Assembly: GCA_903951825.1 (NCBI GenBank)
Contig: CAJBDJ010000054.1
Coordinates: forward strand, 1-42,703
Length of the DNA: 42,703 nt
Reading direction: 5' to 3'
Source of the DNA: an uncultured Pseudomonadota bacterium
Lineage (GTDB): Bacteria; Pseudomonadota; Gammaproteobacteria; Burkholderiales; Rhodocyclaceae
The position numbers were made by a program, and so were the translations under genes. Shown piece after piece: positions 36,057 to 42,703 of the stretch. The notes under the pieces are model-generated. The model did no database searches, had not been told where the DNA came from, and saw only the letters and a list, made by a program, of their open reading frames with translations. Within the stretch, counting starts at the first letter, position 1; each line of letters opens with the position of its first letter.

Positions 36057-36293
36057 ATGAGCAACAAAGGGCAACTCCTGCAAGACCCCTTCCTCAACGC
36101 ACTTCGCCGCGAGCACGTTCCCGTTTCGATTTACCTGGTGAATGGGATCAAATTGCAGGGTCAGGTTGAGTCTTTTGACCAGTACGTCGTACTGCTGAAA
36201 AATACCGTCACTCAAATGGTCTACAAACACGCCATTTCAACCGTCGTGCCGGCACGTCCGGTCACGCTTCAGCAAGAGCAGGCAAGCGAATAA
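36057..36293 (+). CDS. hfq: RNA chaperone Hfq
   Basis: A 78-residue Sm-like protein forming hexamers that help small RNAs pair with mRNAs. Sm1 is [20 protein letters not shown] and Sm2 is [12 protein letters not shown]. The ATG at 36057 is chosen: GGAG stands ten bases upstream, and an in-frame ATG at 36042 lacks one. A strong hairpin lies between it and hflX. It is the natural partner for the candidate CU-rich RNA at 7383. Confidence 0.97.
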   Translation: MSNKGQLLQDPFLNALRREHVPVSIYLVNGIKLQGQVESFDQYVVLLKNTVTQMVYKHAISTVVPARPVTLQQEQASE

Positions 36294-36309
36294 CTGCCGA
36301 TTGCCACAA

Positions 36310-36336
36310 GGCTCGCAGGTCATGCGAGCCGGTTTC
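36310..36336 (+). terminator. Hairpin between hfq and hflX, possible attenuator
   Basis: Perfect eight-base stem GGCTCGCA (36310-36317) with TGCGAGCC (36323-36330), loop GGTCA. Only three Ts follow (GGTTTC), so it would be a weak terminator. It could lower hflX expression relative to hfq or stabilise the hfq mRNA 3' end. Confidence 0.5.
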
Positions 36337-36354
36337 ATCACCCCGGAATATCCC

Positions 36355-37488
36355 ATGAATGAACGCCCTGCCGCCGGTGAGCGTGCAGTGATCGTTCAAA
36401 TGAATTTCGGCCAGCCTGATTTTGCCGATCAGCTTGAAGAAATCCTCCTGCTTGCCGAATCGGCCGGTGGAGAAGTGGTGGCTGAAATCGGCGGGCGACG
36501 CCACAGCCCCGATCCGAAAACCTTTGCCGGCAAGGGCAAGGTGCAGGAAATCGCCAGCATCTTGGCCGCCGGTGAGGCTGATCTGGTAATTTTTAACCAC
36601 GAACTGTCACCGGCGCAGGAACGGAATCTCGAACGCGAACTCAAACGCCGCGTGATTGACCGAACCACTTTGATTCTCGATATTTTTGCCTTGCGTGCCA
36701 GTAGTGCCGAAGGCAAATTACAAGTCGAACTCGCCCAACTTGAGCATTTGTCGACGCGATTGGTTCGTGGCTGGACTCATCTCGAGCGCCAGCAAGGCGG
36801 TATCGGTATGCGCGGCCCGGGAGAAACGCAGCTTGAAACCGATCGTCGTCTGCTCGGCAAGCGCGTCAAACTGCTCAAGGAAAGACTGGAGAAGCTCTCG
36901 CGGCAACGTGGCGTCCAGCGCAAGGCGCGTATGCGGGGCGATGTCCTGAATGTCTCGCTGGTCGGTTACACCAATGCCGGCAAGTCGACGTTGTTCAATG
37001 CGCTGACCCACGCTGGCGTTTTCGCGGCTGATCAACTATTTGCGACACTGGATACCACATCGCGCAAATTGTGGATCGAAGGTGCCGGCAATATCGTTAT
37101 TTCGGATACGGTCGGCTTCATTCGGGATTTGCCTCACTCATTGGTTGATGCCTTTCACGCAACCCTTGAGGCGGCGCTCGACGCCGACGTTCTATTGCAT
37201 ATTGTCGATAGTGCCAGCCATGCCCGCGATGAGCAGGTTGATCAAGTGAATAAGGTGCTTGCAGAAATCGGCGCTCGCGACATGCAGCAAATCATCGTCT
37301 GGAACAAGATAGATATCACCGAGGCTAGCCCGGGAATCGAGCGGGGCGAGTATGGTAATATCTCGCGCGTTCGTGTCAGTGCGCGCTCCGGCGAAGGTCT
37401 TGAGCGGCTGAGGGAGGCGCTCGCTGAATATGCGCTGGCAAAGGCGGAAACCAAGCGAAATGCCCAGATTGCTGCAGCCAACCACTAA
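36355..37488 (+). CDS. hflX: Ribosome-associated GTPase HflX
   Basis: A 377-residue GTPase that splits stalled ribosomes under stress. The N-terminal domain ends with GGIGMRGPGETQLETDRR, a family signature, followed by a coiled linker. The GTPase domain has G1 GYTNAGKST, G3 DTVGF (in SDTVGFIRDLPH) and G4 NKID. The ATG at 36355 is preferred over in-frame starts at 36301 (TTG) and 36322, the latter lying inside the upstream hairpin. It precedes hflK by 64 bases. Confidence 0.95.
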   Translation: MNERPAAGERAVIVQMNFGQPDFADQLEEILLLAESAGGEVVAEIGGRRHSPDPKTFAGKGKVQEIASILAAGEADLVIFNHELSPAQERNLERELKRRVIDRTTLILDIFALRASSAEGKLQVELAQLEHLSTRLVRGWTHLERQQGGIGMRGPGETQLETDRRLLGKRVKLLKERLEKLSRQRGVQRKARMRGDVLNVSLVGYTNAGKSTLFNALTHAGVFAADQLFATLDTTSRKLWIEGAGNIVISDTVGFIRDLPHSLVDAFHATLEAALDADVLLHIVDSASHARDEQVDQVNKVLAEIGARDMQQIIVWNKIDITEASPGIERGEYGNISRVRVSARSGEGLERLREALAEYALAKAETKRNAQIAAANH

Positions 37489-37552
37489 TAATAGTGCCCA
37501 AAATTCATCAACTGTCCCCCGGAACATCATGATCCCGACTTTAGGAATATTC

Positions 37553-38848
37553 ATGTCTCTCAACGACCCGCAATGGGGTAATCGTGGCAACAAAGGCGGT
37601 AATGACCCCAGTGGTGATGGCTCGCGCCGTCCAAATCAGGGGCCGCCCGATCTTGAAGATTTATGGAAAGACTTCAATCGCAAGTTGAACGGTTTGTTCA
37701 ACAAAAAGGGCGGTGGTGGCAATAACGGTAGCGGTGATGGGCCGCGTATGCCGCAAATTGACTTCAATCCGCGGTTTCTCGGTGGTGGCGTCGGCTTGAT
37801 TGTTGCCCTGATCGTCATTATCTGGATGGCCTCGGGTTTTTACATCGTAGATGCCTCGCAACGCGGACTCGTACTGCAATTTGGCAGCTTCAAGGAAACC
37901 ACCGAGCCCGGTTTGCGCTGGCGGTGGCCGACGCCGATCCAAACGCATGAATTGGTCAACCTGACCGGTGTGCGTACCGTTGAAATCGGTTATCGGGGTA
38001 GCGAGCGCAACAAGGTGCTGAAAGAAGCGCTGATGCTGACTGACGATGAAAACATCGTCAATATTCAGTTTGCCGTCCAGTACGTGCTCAAGGATCCAGT
38101 TGATTATCTTTTCAACAACCGCAATACCGATGATGCGGTGATGGGGGCTGCCGAAACGGCCGTGCGCGAGATTGTCGGCAAGAGCAAAATGGACTTCGTT
38201 CTGTATGAAGGGCGTGAGCAGATCGCTACCCAGGCGGCCAAGTTGATGCAGGATATTCTTGACCGCTACAAGAGCGGCATCATGATCTCCAAGGTGACGA
38301 TGCAAAATGCCCAGCCGCCGGAACAGGTGCAGGCAGCATTTGATGATGCGGTCAAAGCCGGACAGGATCGCGAACGCCAGAAGAATGAAGGTCAGGCTTA
38401 TGCCAACGACGTTATCCCGAAGGCCAAGGGGACGGCAGCGCGCCTGATTGAAGAAGCCAACGGTCACAAGCAGCGCGTTATCGCCACGGCCGAAGGTGAT
38501 GCCTCACGCTTCAAGCAGGTTCAGGCCGAGTACGCCAAAGCGCCCGAAGTTACCCGCCAGCGCATGTATCTCGACACCATGCAACAGGTGTACTCGAATA
38601 CCACCAAGGTGATGGTCGATGCCAAAGGTCAGGGCAACCTGCTTTATTTGCCGCTCGACAAGCTGATGCAGGCGGCCGGAGCCGTCGCGGCGACGCCGGG
38701 TCTGGTTGATTCGCCGGTGCAGCCGGCGGCGCGAGGCAACGCGCAGGCGTCGTCTTCGACCCCGCCGCAAATGGACACTTCGTTAAACAACGCCAATGCA
38801 ACACGCCGCGAACCATCGCTTCGTTCGCGTGATCGGGAGACTCGCTAA
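37553..38848 (+). CDS. hflK: FtsH regulator HflK, SPFH domain
   Basis: A 431-residue membrane protein forming, with HflC, a large cage around the FtsH protease. The Gly/Asn-rich N-terminus (NDPQWGNRGNKGGND) precedes one helix (GVGLIVALIVIIWMASGFYI) and an SPFH/band-7 domain (QRGLVLQFGSFKETTEPGLR). The tail is Ala/Ser/Thr-rich. AGGA lies before the ATG at 37553; an upstream in-frame ATG is at 37529. The TAATG overlap with hflC shows coupling. Confidence 0.95.
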   Translation: MSLNDPQWGNRGNKGGNDPSGDGSRRPNQGPPDLEDLWKDFNRKLNGLFNKKGGGGNNGSGDGPRMPQIDFNPRFLGGGVGLIVALIVIIWMASGFYIVDASQRGLVLQFGSFKETTEPGLRWRWPTPIQTHELVNLTGVRTVEIGYRGSERNKVLKEALMLTDDENIVNIQFAVQYVLKDPVDYLFNNRNTDDAVMGAAETAVREIVGKSKMDFVLYEGREQIATQAAKLMQDILDRYKSGIMISKVTMQNAQPPEQVQAAFDDAVKAGQDRERQKNEGQAYANDVIPKAKGTAARLIEEANGHKQRVIATAEGDASRFKQVQAEYAKAPEVTRQRMYLDTMQQVYSNTTKVMVDAKGQGNLLYLPLDKLMQAAGAVAATPGLVDSPVQPAARGNAQASSSTPPQMDTSLNNANATRREPSLRSRDRETR

Positions 38849-39729
38849 TGAGCACGCGTATGAATCTGATTGGCGCAGTCGTCGCCACCTTTCTTGTCGT
38901 TCTGGCGATGTCGATCTTTACGGTCGATCAGCGTCAGTACGCGCTGGTTTTCCAACTGGGTGAAGTCAAGCAGGTAATTACTGAACCTGGTCTCAACTTC
39001 AAGATCCCGATGATCCAGAACGTGCGTTATTTCGAAAAGCGCATCATCACGCTGGACAACAACGATCCCGAGCGATTCATTACCTCCGAGAAGAAAAATG
39101 TTCTCGTCGATTCCTTCATCAAGTGGCGGATTGTCGATCCCAAGCTCTATTACATCTCGGTTGGGGGCGACGAGGCACGTGCCAAGATTCGCTTGAATCA
39201 AACGGTCAACGCCGGTTTGCGCGAAGAATTCGGCAAGCGTCTGGTGCATGACGTGATCTCCGGTGAGCGCGACAAAATCATGGATCAGATGCGCGAAAAG
39301 GCCGATCTTGATGCGCGAACGATAGGCGTACAGATCGTTGACGTGCGAATCAAGCGGGTTGAATTGCCGAACGAGGTCAGCGATTCGGTGTATCGACGCA
39401 TGGAAGCCGAGCGCAAGCGGGTGGCCAACGAGTTGCGTTCTGAAGGTTCAGCCGAAGCCGAGAAAATCCGTGCCGATGCCGACCGTCAACGTGAAGTCAT
39501 CATTGCCGAAGCTTACCGCGACGCACAAAAAGCCAAGGGTGAAGGCGATGCCAAGGCAACTGCCATTTATGCCCAGGCTTTTGCGCCGAACCCCGAGTTC
39601 TATGCTTTCTATCGCAGCCTTGAAGCCTATCGCGGCAGTTTCAGCAGCAAAGCGGATATTTTGGTGCTTGAGCCGGGTTCCGAGTTTTTCAAGTACATGA
39701 AAAATTCCGGTCACGACAAAGGCAAATGA
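38848..39729 (+). CDS. hflC: FtsH regulator HflC, SPFH domain
   Basis: A 293-residue partner of HflK. One N-terminal helix (LIGAVVATFLVVLAMSIFTV) leads directly into the SPFH domain (QRQYALVFQLGEVKQVITEPG). A charged coiled region is rich in EAEKIRADADRQREV. The C-terminal FYAFYRSLEAYRGSF is a family hallmark. Its stop overlaps the DUF2065 start by four bases. Confidence 0.96.
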   Translation: MSTRMNLIGAVVATFLVVLAMSIFTVDQRQYALVFQLGEVKQVITEPGLNFKIPMIQNVRYFEKRIITLDNNDPERFITSEKKNVLVDSFIKWRIVDPKLYYISVGGDEARAKIRLNQTVNAGLREEFGKRLVHDVISGERDKIMDQMREKADLDARTIGVQIVDVRIKRVELPNEVSDSVYRRMEAERKRVANELRSEGSAEAEKIRADADRQREVIIAEAYRDAQKAKGEGDAKATAIYAQAFAPNPEFYAFYRSLEAYRGSFSSKADILVLEPGSEFFKYMKNSGHDKGK

Positions 39730-39911
39730 CCTCCACCCTTCTGATGGCCTTCGCACTGATGTTGGTGCTCGAAGGCCTGATGCCTTTTATCGCCCCGGCG
39801 GCATGGCGTGAAACTTTCCGTCGTCTGGTTCAACTTTCTGACGGGCAGATTCGTTTCATCGGCCTCACCTCGATGCTGATCGGCCTCGTCCTGCTCATGG
39901 TTCTCTCATGA
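39726..39911 (+). CDS. DUF2065 small membrane protein
   Basis: A 61-residue protein with two helices ([20 protein letters not shown] and [18 protein letters not shown]) separated by the basic loop [19 protein letters not shown], the DUF2065 pattern. It is almost always found after hflC in betaproteobacteria. It overlaps hflC and hisZ by four bases each, so it is translationally coupled to both. Function unknown; a link to the HflKC-FtsH complex is inferred from context. Confidence 0.92.
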   Translation: MTSTLLMAFALMLVLEGLMPFIAPAAWRETFRRLVQLSDGQIRFIGLTSMLIGLVLLMVLS

Positions 39912-41062
39912 ATTGGCTGCTACCCGAATACATTGCTGATGCCTTGCCGCTTGAAGCGCTGCGCATTGAGCGTTTGCGGCGTACGCTGCTCGACCATTTC
40001 CGGGGGCGCGGATTCGAACTGGTCATGCCGCCGATGCTCGAGTATCTCGAATCCTTGCTCACTGGCGCCGGCCAGGATCTCCATTTGCGTACCTTCAAGC
40101 TGGTCGATCAACTCAGTGGGCGGACGATGGGGGTTCGCGCCGATATCACGCCGCAGGCAGCGCGAATTGATGCGCACCTGCTCAATCATCAGGGAATAAC
40201 CCGCCTGTGCTACTGCGGCAGCGTACTGCACACCCTGCCGGCGACGATTTCAGCCAGCCGCGAGCCATTGCAGATTGGCGCCGAACTGTACGGTTTCGCC
40301 GGTATCGAGGGTGATTTGGCGATTATCCGCCTGATGGCCGGGGCGCTCGACAAAATCAAGCTGCCAATTAGTCGCATCGACCTCAGCCATGTCGGTATTT
40401 TTGAGGCGCTGATTGGTGCCGCCGGTTTGTCGCCGGCAGCCGAAGAAAACCTGCTCAAACTGCTGCAGGCCAAGGATGTGCCGGGTATTGTCGAAGCCTG
40501 CGTTGAAGTGCCATCGCCCTTCCGCGAAGCCTTGCAGCGCTTGCCTGCGCTCTACGGAGGCGCCGAGATGCTCGCCCGTGCCGCCGCTGAATTGCCGGCG
40601 CTACCGGCCATTACCAGCGCCCTGGACAGCTTGCGCCATCTGATTGCGGCGGCTCCCGAGTTGCCTTTTTCGGTCGATTTGTCGGATTTACGGGGTTACC
40701 ACTATCACAACGGTGTCGTCTTCGCCGCCTACTGCCCTGACTACCCGGCGGCGATCGCGCTGGGTGGCCGTTATGACGGCGCCGGCCAGGCGTTTGGCAG
40801 GGCGCGCCCGGCGACCGGTTTTTCGATGGATTTGCGTGAAGTGGCTCGCCTCTTGCCAACCACCAAATCGTCAGGTGCCATTCTGGCACCCGGCATAGCG
40901 CAGGATCAATTGTTGGCAGCGCACATTGCCGCCTTGCGCGAACAGGGAGAAATCGTCGTTGAATTGTTGCCGGGCGAAACCGTCTGTGAAGGGCCTTTCT
41001 GCGACCGTCGGCTCAGCAAGCTCGGCGAACACTGGATTATCGAAGCAATACAAGAGGATTAG
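39908..41062 (+). CDS. hisZ: ATP phosphoribosyltransferase regulatory subunit HisZ
   Basis: A 384-residue HisRS-like protein without aminoacylation activity. It activates the short form of HisG, first enzyme of histidine synthesis, so a short hisG is expected elsewhere. HisRS-like segments: [38 protein letters not shown] and [12 protein letters not shown]. The synthetase anticodon domain is absent. Overlaps DUF2065 and precedes purA by three bases. Confidence 0.95.
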   Translation: MNWLLPEYIADALPLEALRIERLRRTLLDHFRGRGFELVMPPMLEYLESLLTGAGQDLHLRTFKLVDQLSGRTMGVRADITPQAARIDAHLLNHQGITRLCYCGSVLHTLPATISASREPLQIGAELYGFAGIEGDLAIIRLMAGALDKIKLPISRIDLSHVGIFEALIGAAGLSPAAEENLLKLLQAKDVPGIVEACVEVPSPFREALQRLPALYGGAEMLARAAAELPALPAITSALDSLRHLIAAAPELPFSVDLSDLRGYHYHNGVVFAAYCPDYPAAIALGGRYDGAGQAFGRARPATGFSMDLREVARLLPTTKSSGAILAPGIAQDQLLAAHIAALREQGEIVVELLPGETVCEGPFCDRRLSKLGEHWIIEAIQED

Positions 41063-41065
41063 AAA

Positions 41066-42373
41066 ATGGCAAAAAATGTCATCGTGGTGGGTACGCAGTG
41101 GGGCGACGAGGGAAAAGGCAAGATTGTCGACTGGTTGACCGATCACGCGCAGGGGGTGGTGCGTTTCCAGGGGGGGCACAACGCCGGCCATACGCTGGTC
41201 GTTGGCGAACAGGTGTACAAGCTGAATCTGGTACCTTCCGGAATTGTTCGCGACGGGGTGCAGTGTTACATCGGTAACGGCGTAGTGCTTGATATTCATC
41301 ATTTGCTTGCGGAAATCGCCGAGCTGGAAAAGGGCGGCATTGACGTTCGTTCGCGCCTCAAGATCAGCCCGGGCTGTCCGCTCATCCTTCCCTACCATTC
41401 GGCCATCGATCAGGCGCGCGAGTTGGCCAAAGCGGAAGACAAAAAAATCGGCACCACCGGCAAGGGCATCGGCCCCACCTATGAAGACAAGGTATCGCGC
41501 CGTGGTCTGCGGGTGTATGACCTGTTCAATCCGGGACGCTTCGCTGAAAAGCTCAAGGAAGTACTGGATTATCACAACTTCGTGCTGACCGAGTATTTCA
41601 AGGCGCCGGCGGTTGATTTCCAGAGGGTCTACGACCAGGCGATGGCCGATGCCGAGCAGATCAGACCTTTGGTTGTCGATGTCTCGGCGGCGCTTTACGA
41701 GGCCAATCAGGCTGGCCAGAACATGCTGTTTGAAGGTGCCCAGGGTACCTTGCTGGACATTGACCACGGCACTTACCCGTTTGTCACGTCATCCAACTGC
41801 GTTTCCGGCCAGGCGGCTGCCGGTGCCGGGGTCGGGCCGGGGATGCTGCATTACGTGCTGGGAATCACCAAGGCCTATTGCACGCGAGTAGGGGGTGGCC
41901 CCTTCCCCAGCGAATTGGACATTGAAACGCCGGGTGTGCCGGGTTACCAGATGTCGCAGGTCGGCAAGGAATTCGGCACAGTGACCGGGCGCAAGCGTCG
42001 TTGCGGGTGGTTTGACGCGGCCGCACTGCGGCGCTCAGGGCGCATCAACGGTTTGACCGGCTTATGCATCACCAAACTCGATGTGCTGGATGGCTTGTCT
42101 GAACTCAAAATCTGCAACGGCTATGCCCTCGATGGCAAAACGATAGACCTCCTGCCTATCGGCGCGGACGAAGTAGCACGTTGCGTGCCGCTTTATGAAA
42201 CGATGCCGGGCTGGAGCGGAACAACCTTTGGCGTCAAGCGCTGGGAAGATCTGCCCGCCAATGCGCAAGCCTATCTGAATCGTCTGGAAGTGCTTTGTCA
42301 GGTACCCATTGCCATCGTCTCGACCGGGCCGGAACGCGAGGAAACCATCCTCAGGCAGCATCCCTTCCAATAG
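41066..42373 (+). CDS. purA: Adenylosuccinate synthetase
   Basis: A 435-residue enzyme that converts IMP and aspartate to adenylosuccinate using GTP. The P-loop-like [13 protein letters not shown] is at about 11-23, [11 protein letters not shown] follows, and the active-site stretch [14 protein letters not shown] is present. The C-terminal TKLDVLDGL guanine-binding motif is intact. GAGG precedes the ATG. Normal length for the family; last complete gene of the window. Confidence 0.97.
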   Translation: MAKNVIVVGTQWGDEGKGKIVDWLTDHAQGVVRFQGGHNAGHTLVVGEQVYKLNLVPSGIVRDGVQCYIGNGVVLDIHHLLAEIAELEKGGIDVRSRLKISPGCPLILPYHSAIDQARELAKAEDKKIGTTGKGIGPTYEDKVSRRGLRVYDLFNPGRFAEKLKEVLDYHNFVLTEYFKAPAVDFQRVYDQAMADAEQIRPLVVDVSAALYEANQAGQNMLFEGAQGTLLDIDHGTYPFVTSSNCVSGQAAAGAGVGPGMLHYVLGITKAYCTRVGGGPFPSELDIETPGVPGYQMSQVGKEFGTVTGRKRRCGWFDAAALRRSGRINGLTGLCITKLDVLDGLSELKICNGYALDGKTIDLLPIGADEVARCVPLYETMPGWSGTTFGVKRWEDLPANAQAYLNRLEVLCQVPIAIVSTGPEREETILRQHPFQ

Positions 42374-42425
42374 CCATCGAGCCTGAGAAAGAAATGATGT
42401 GAGCGCAGAAATCGAGCAGGTTTTG

Positions 42426-42703
42426 ATGGTTCGCAAAATCAAGGCAGCATCAATTTACAAACTGCTTCTTTGCGGTCTTCTCATGGTTTTTATGCCTCTT
42501 GGCCTGGTATTCGGTGTCTTGGGGCTCATGGGTGCTGACACGGTGAAATGGAGTAACCAAGCTATTCATGGTGTGGCTGCTCTGTTTGCCGGCCCCGCAC
42601 TATGCGGTTAGTGCAACATCCCTTCTGTAAATTCTTTGGCTGTTTGTTTTGCGCGTCTGTGCTGGCCGGAGCGATGAGGGCGCGTAGCGCCCGAAGCGCG
42701 GAG
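42426..42703 (+). pseudogene. Small membrane protein, apparently frameshifted
   Basis: From an ATG at 42426 (or GTG at 42399) the frame encodes KIKAASIYKLLLCGLLMVFM, a first helix continuing through LGLVFGVLGLMGADTVKW, and HGVAALFAGPALCG, then stops at 42609-42611. Similar small proteins (recalled, not searched) continue with another long hydrophobic helix here. Such a segment, FFGCLFCASVLAG, is found in a different frame from about 42595 to the right edge. The gene therefore looks frameshifted, or it is simply a short protein. The end of the window prevents a firm call. Confidence 0.4.
42678..42692. repeat. 15-bp inverted repeat at right edge
   Basis: GGGCGC-GTA-GCGCCC, perfect six-base arms around a three-base centre, next to further GCGC-rich sequence (AAGCGCGGAG). 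There is no T run, so it is not a terminator of normal kind. It may belong to a dispersed GC-rich repeat. Confidence 0.35.

Noticed and set aside
1-42703. CRISPR arrays, tRNA or rRNA genes, insertion sequences, prophage genes
   Set aside because: No regularly spaced repeats, no cloverleaf or rRNA-like segments and no transposase or integrase motifs were found by reading both strands.

Overview
The window reads as a chromosome segment of a betaproteobacterium, most likely in the Rhodocyclales (Dechloromonas/Azonexus/Accumulibacter-like). This is inferred from gene order and protein style, not from a database match. The main pointers are the block ndk-rlmN-pilW-rodZ-ispG-hisS-yfgM-bamB-der-hfq-hflX-hflK-hflC-DUF2065-hisZ-purA, a polyhydroxyalkanoate phasin, a six-gene Rnf complex joined to nth, a short-type HisZ, and uniformly GC-rich coding. 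No tRNA, rRNA, CRISPR array, insertion sequence or prophage was seen.

Left part (1-5100). The edge holds a decayed Cache-CheW chemotaxis gene interrupted by in-frame stops. Then come a SOUL-type haem-binding protein, a 319-base gap containing a short remnant of a ChaN-type haem-binding gene, and a minus-strand operon of SDR oxidoreductase, DUF3429 membrane protein, small membrane protein and ABC1/UbiB-like kinase. That operon diverges from a plus-strand pair: a 47-residue DUF2256 zinc-finger-like protein and an iron-sulfur (6-4)-type photolyase. A 15-bp palindrome lies over the predicted promoter between them, so the whole block looks like one light/DNA-damage responsive unit.

Middle part (6600-13500). 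A phasin gene with a strong terminator is followed by a compact candidate small RNA gene: AT-rich element, promoter, CU-rich tract and terminator within about 120 bases. Next are three small plus-strand genes (winged-helix protein, acidic helical protein, DUF3820), an Aer-like PAS chemoreceptor, an exported protein built of three four-cysteine repeats, and a solitary GspE/PilB-type secretion ATPase.

Energy block (13000-21500, minus strand). pyrD is followed by rnfABCDGE, nth, a FIST-domain protein and DUF1841. The genes mostly overlap or abut, and a sigma70-like promoter lies before rnfA. Rnf couples ferredoxin and NADH to ion translocation across the membrane.

Right part (21600-42703, plus strand). 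A TolC-MacA-MacB-type tripartite exporter (ATPase and permease on separate genes) and an unrecognised membrane-anchored protein lead into the long housekeeping run. This run covers nucleotide metabolism (ndk, purA), ribosome and translation quality (rlmN, hisS, der, hflX), type IV pilus assembly and cell shape (pilW, rodZ), isoprenoid synthesis (ispG), outer-membrane assembly (yfgM, bamB), RNA chaperoning (hfq), membrane proteolysis control (hflKC) and histidine synthesis (hisZ). The window ends in a small membrane gene that appears frameshifted.
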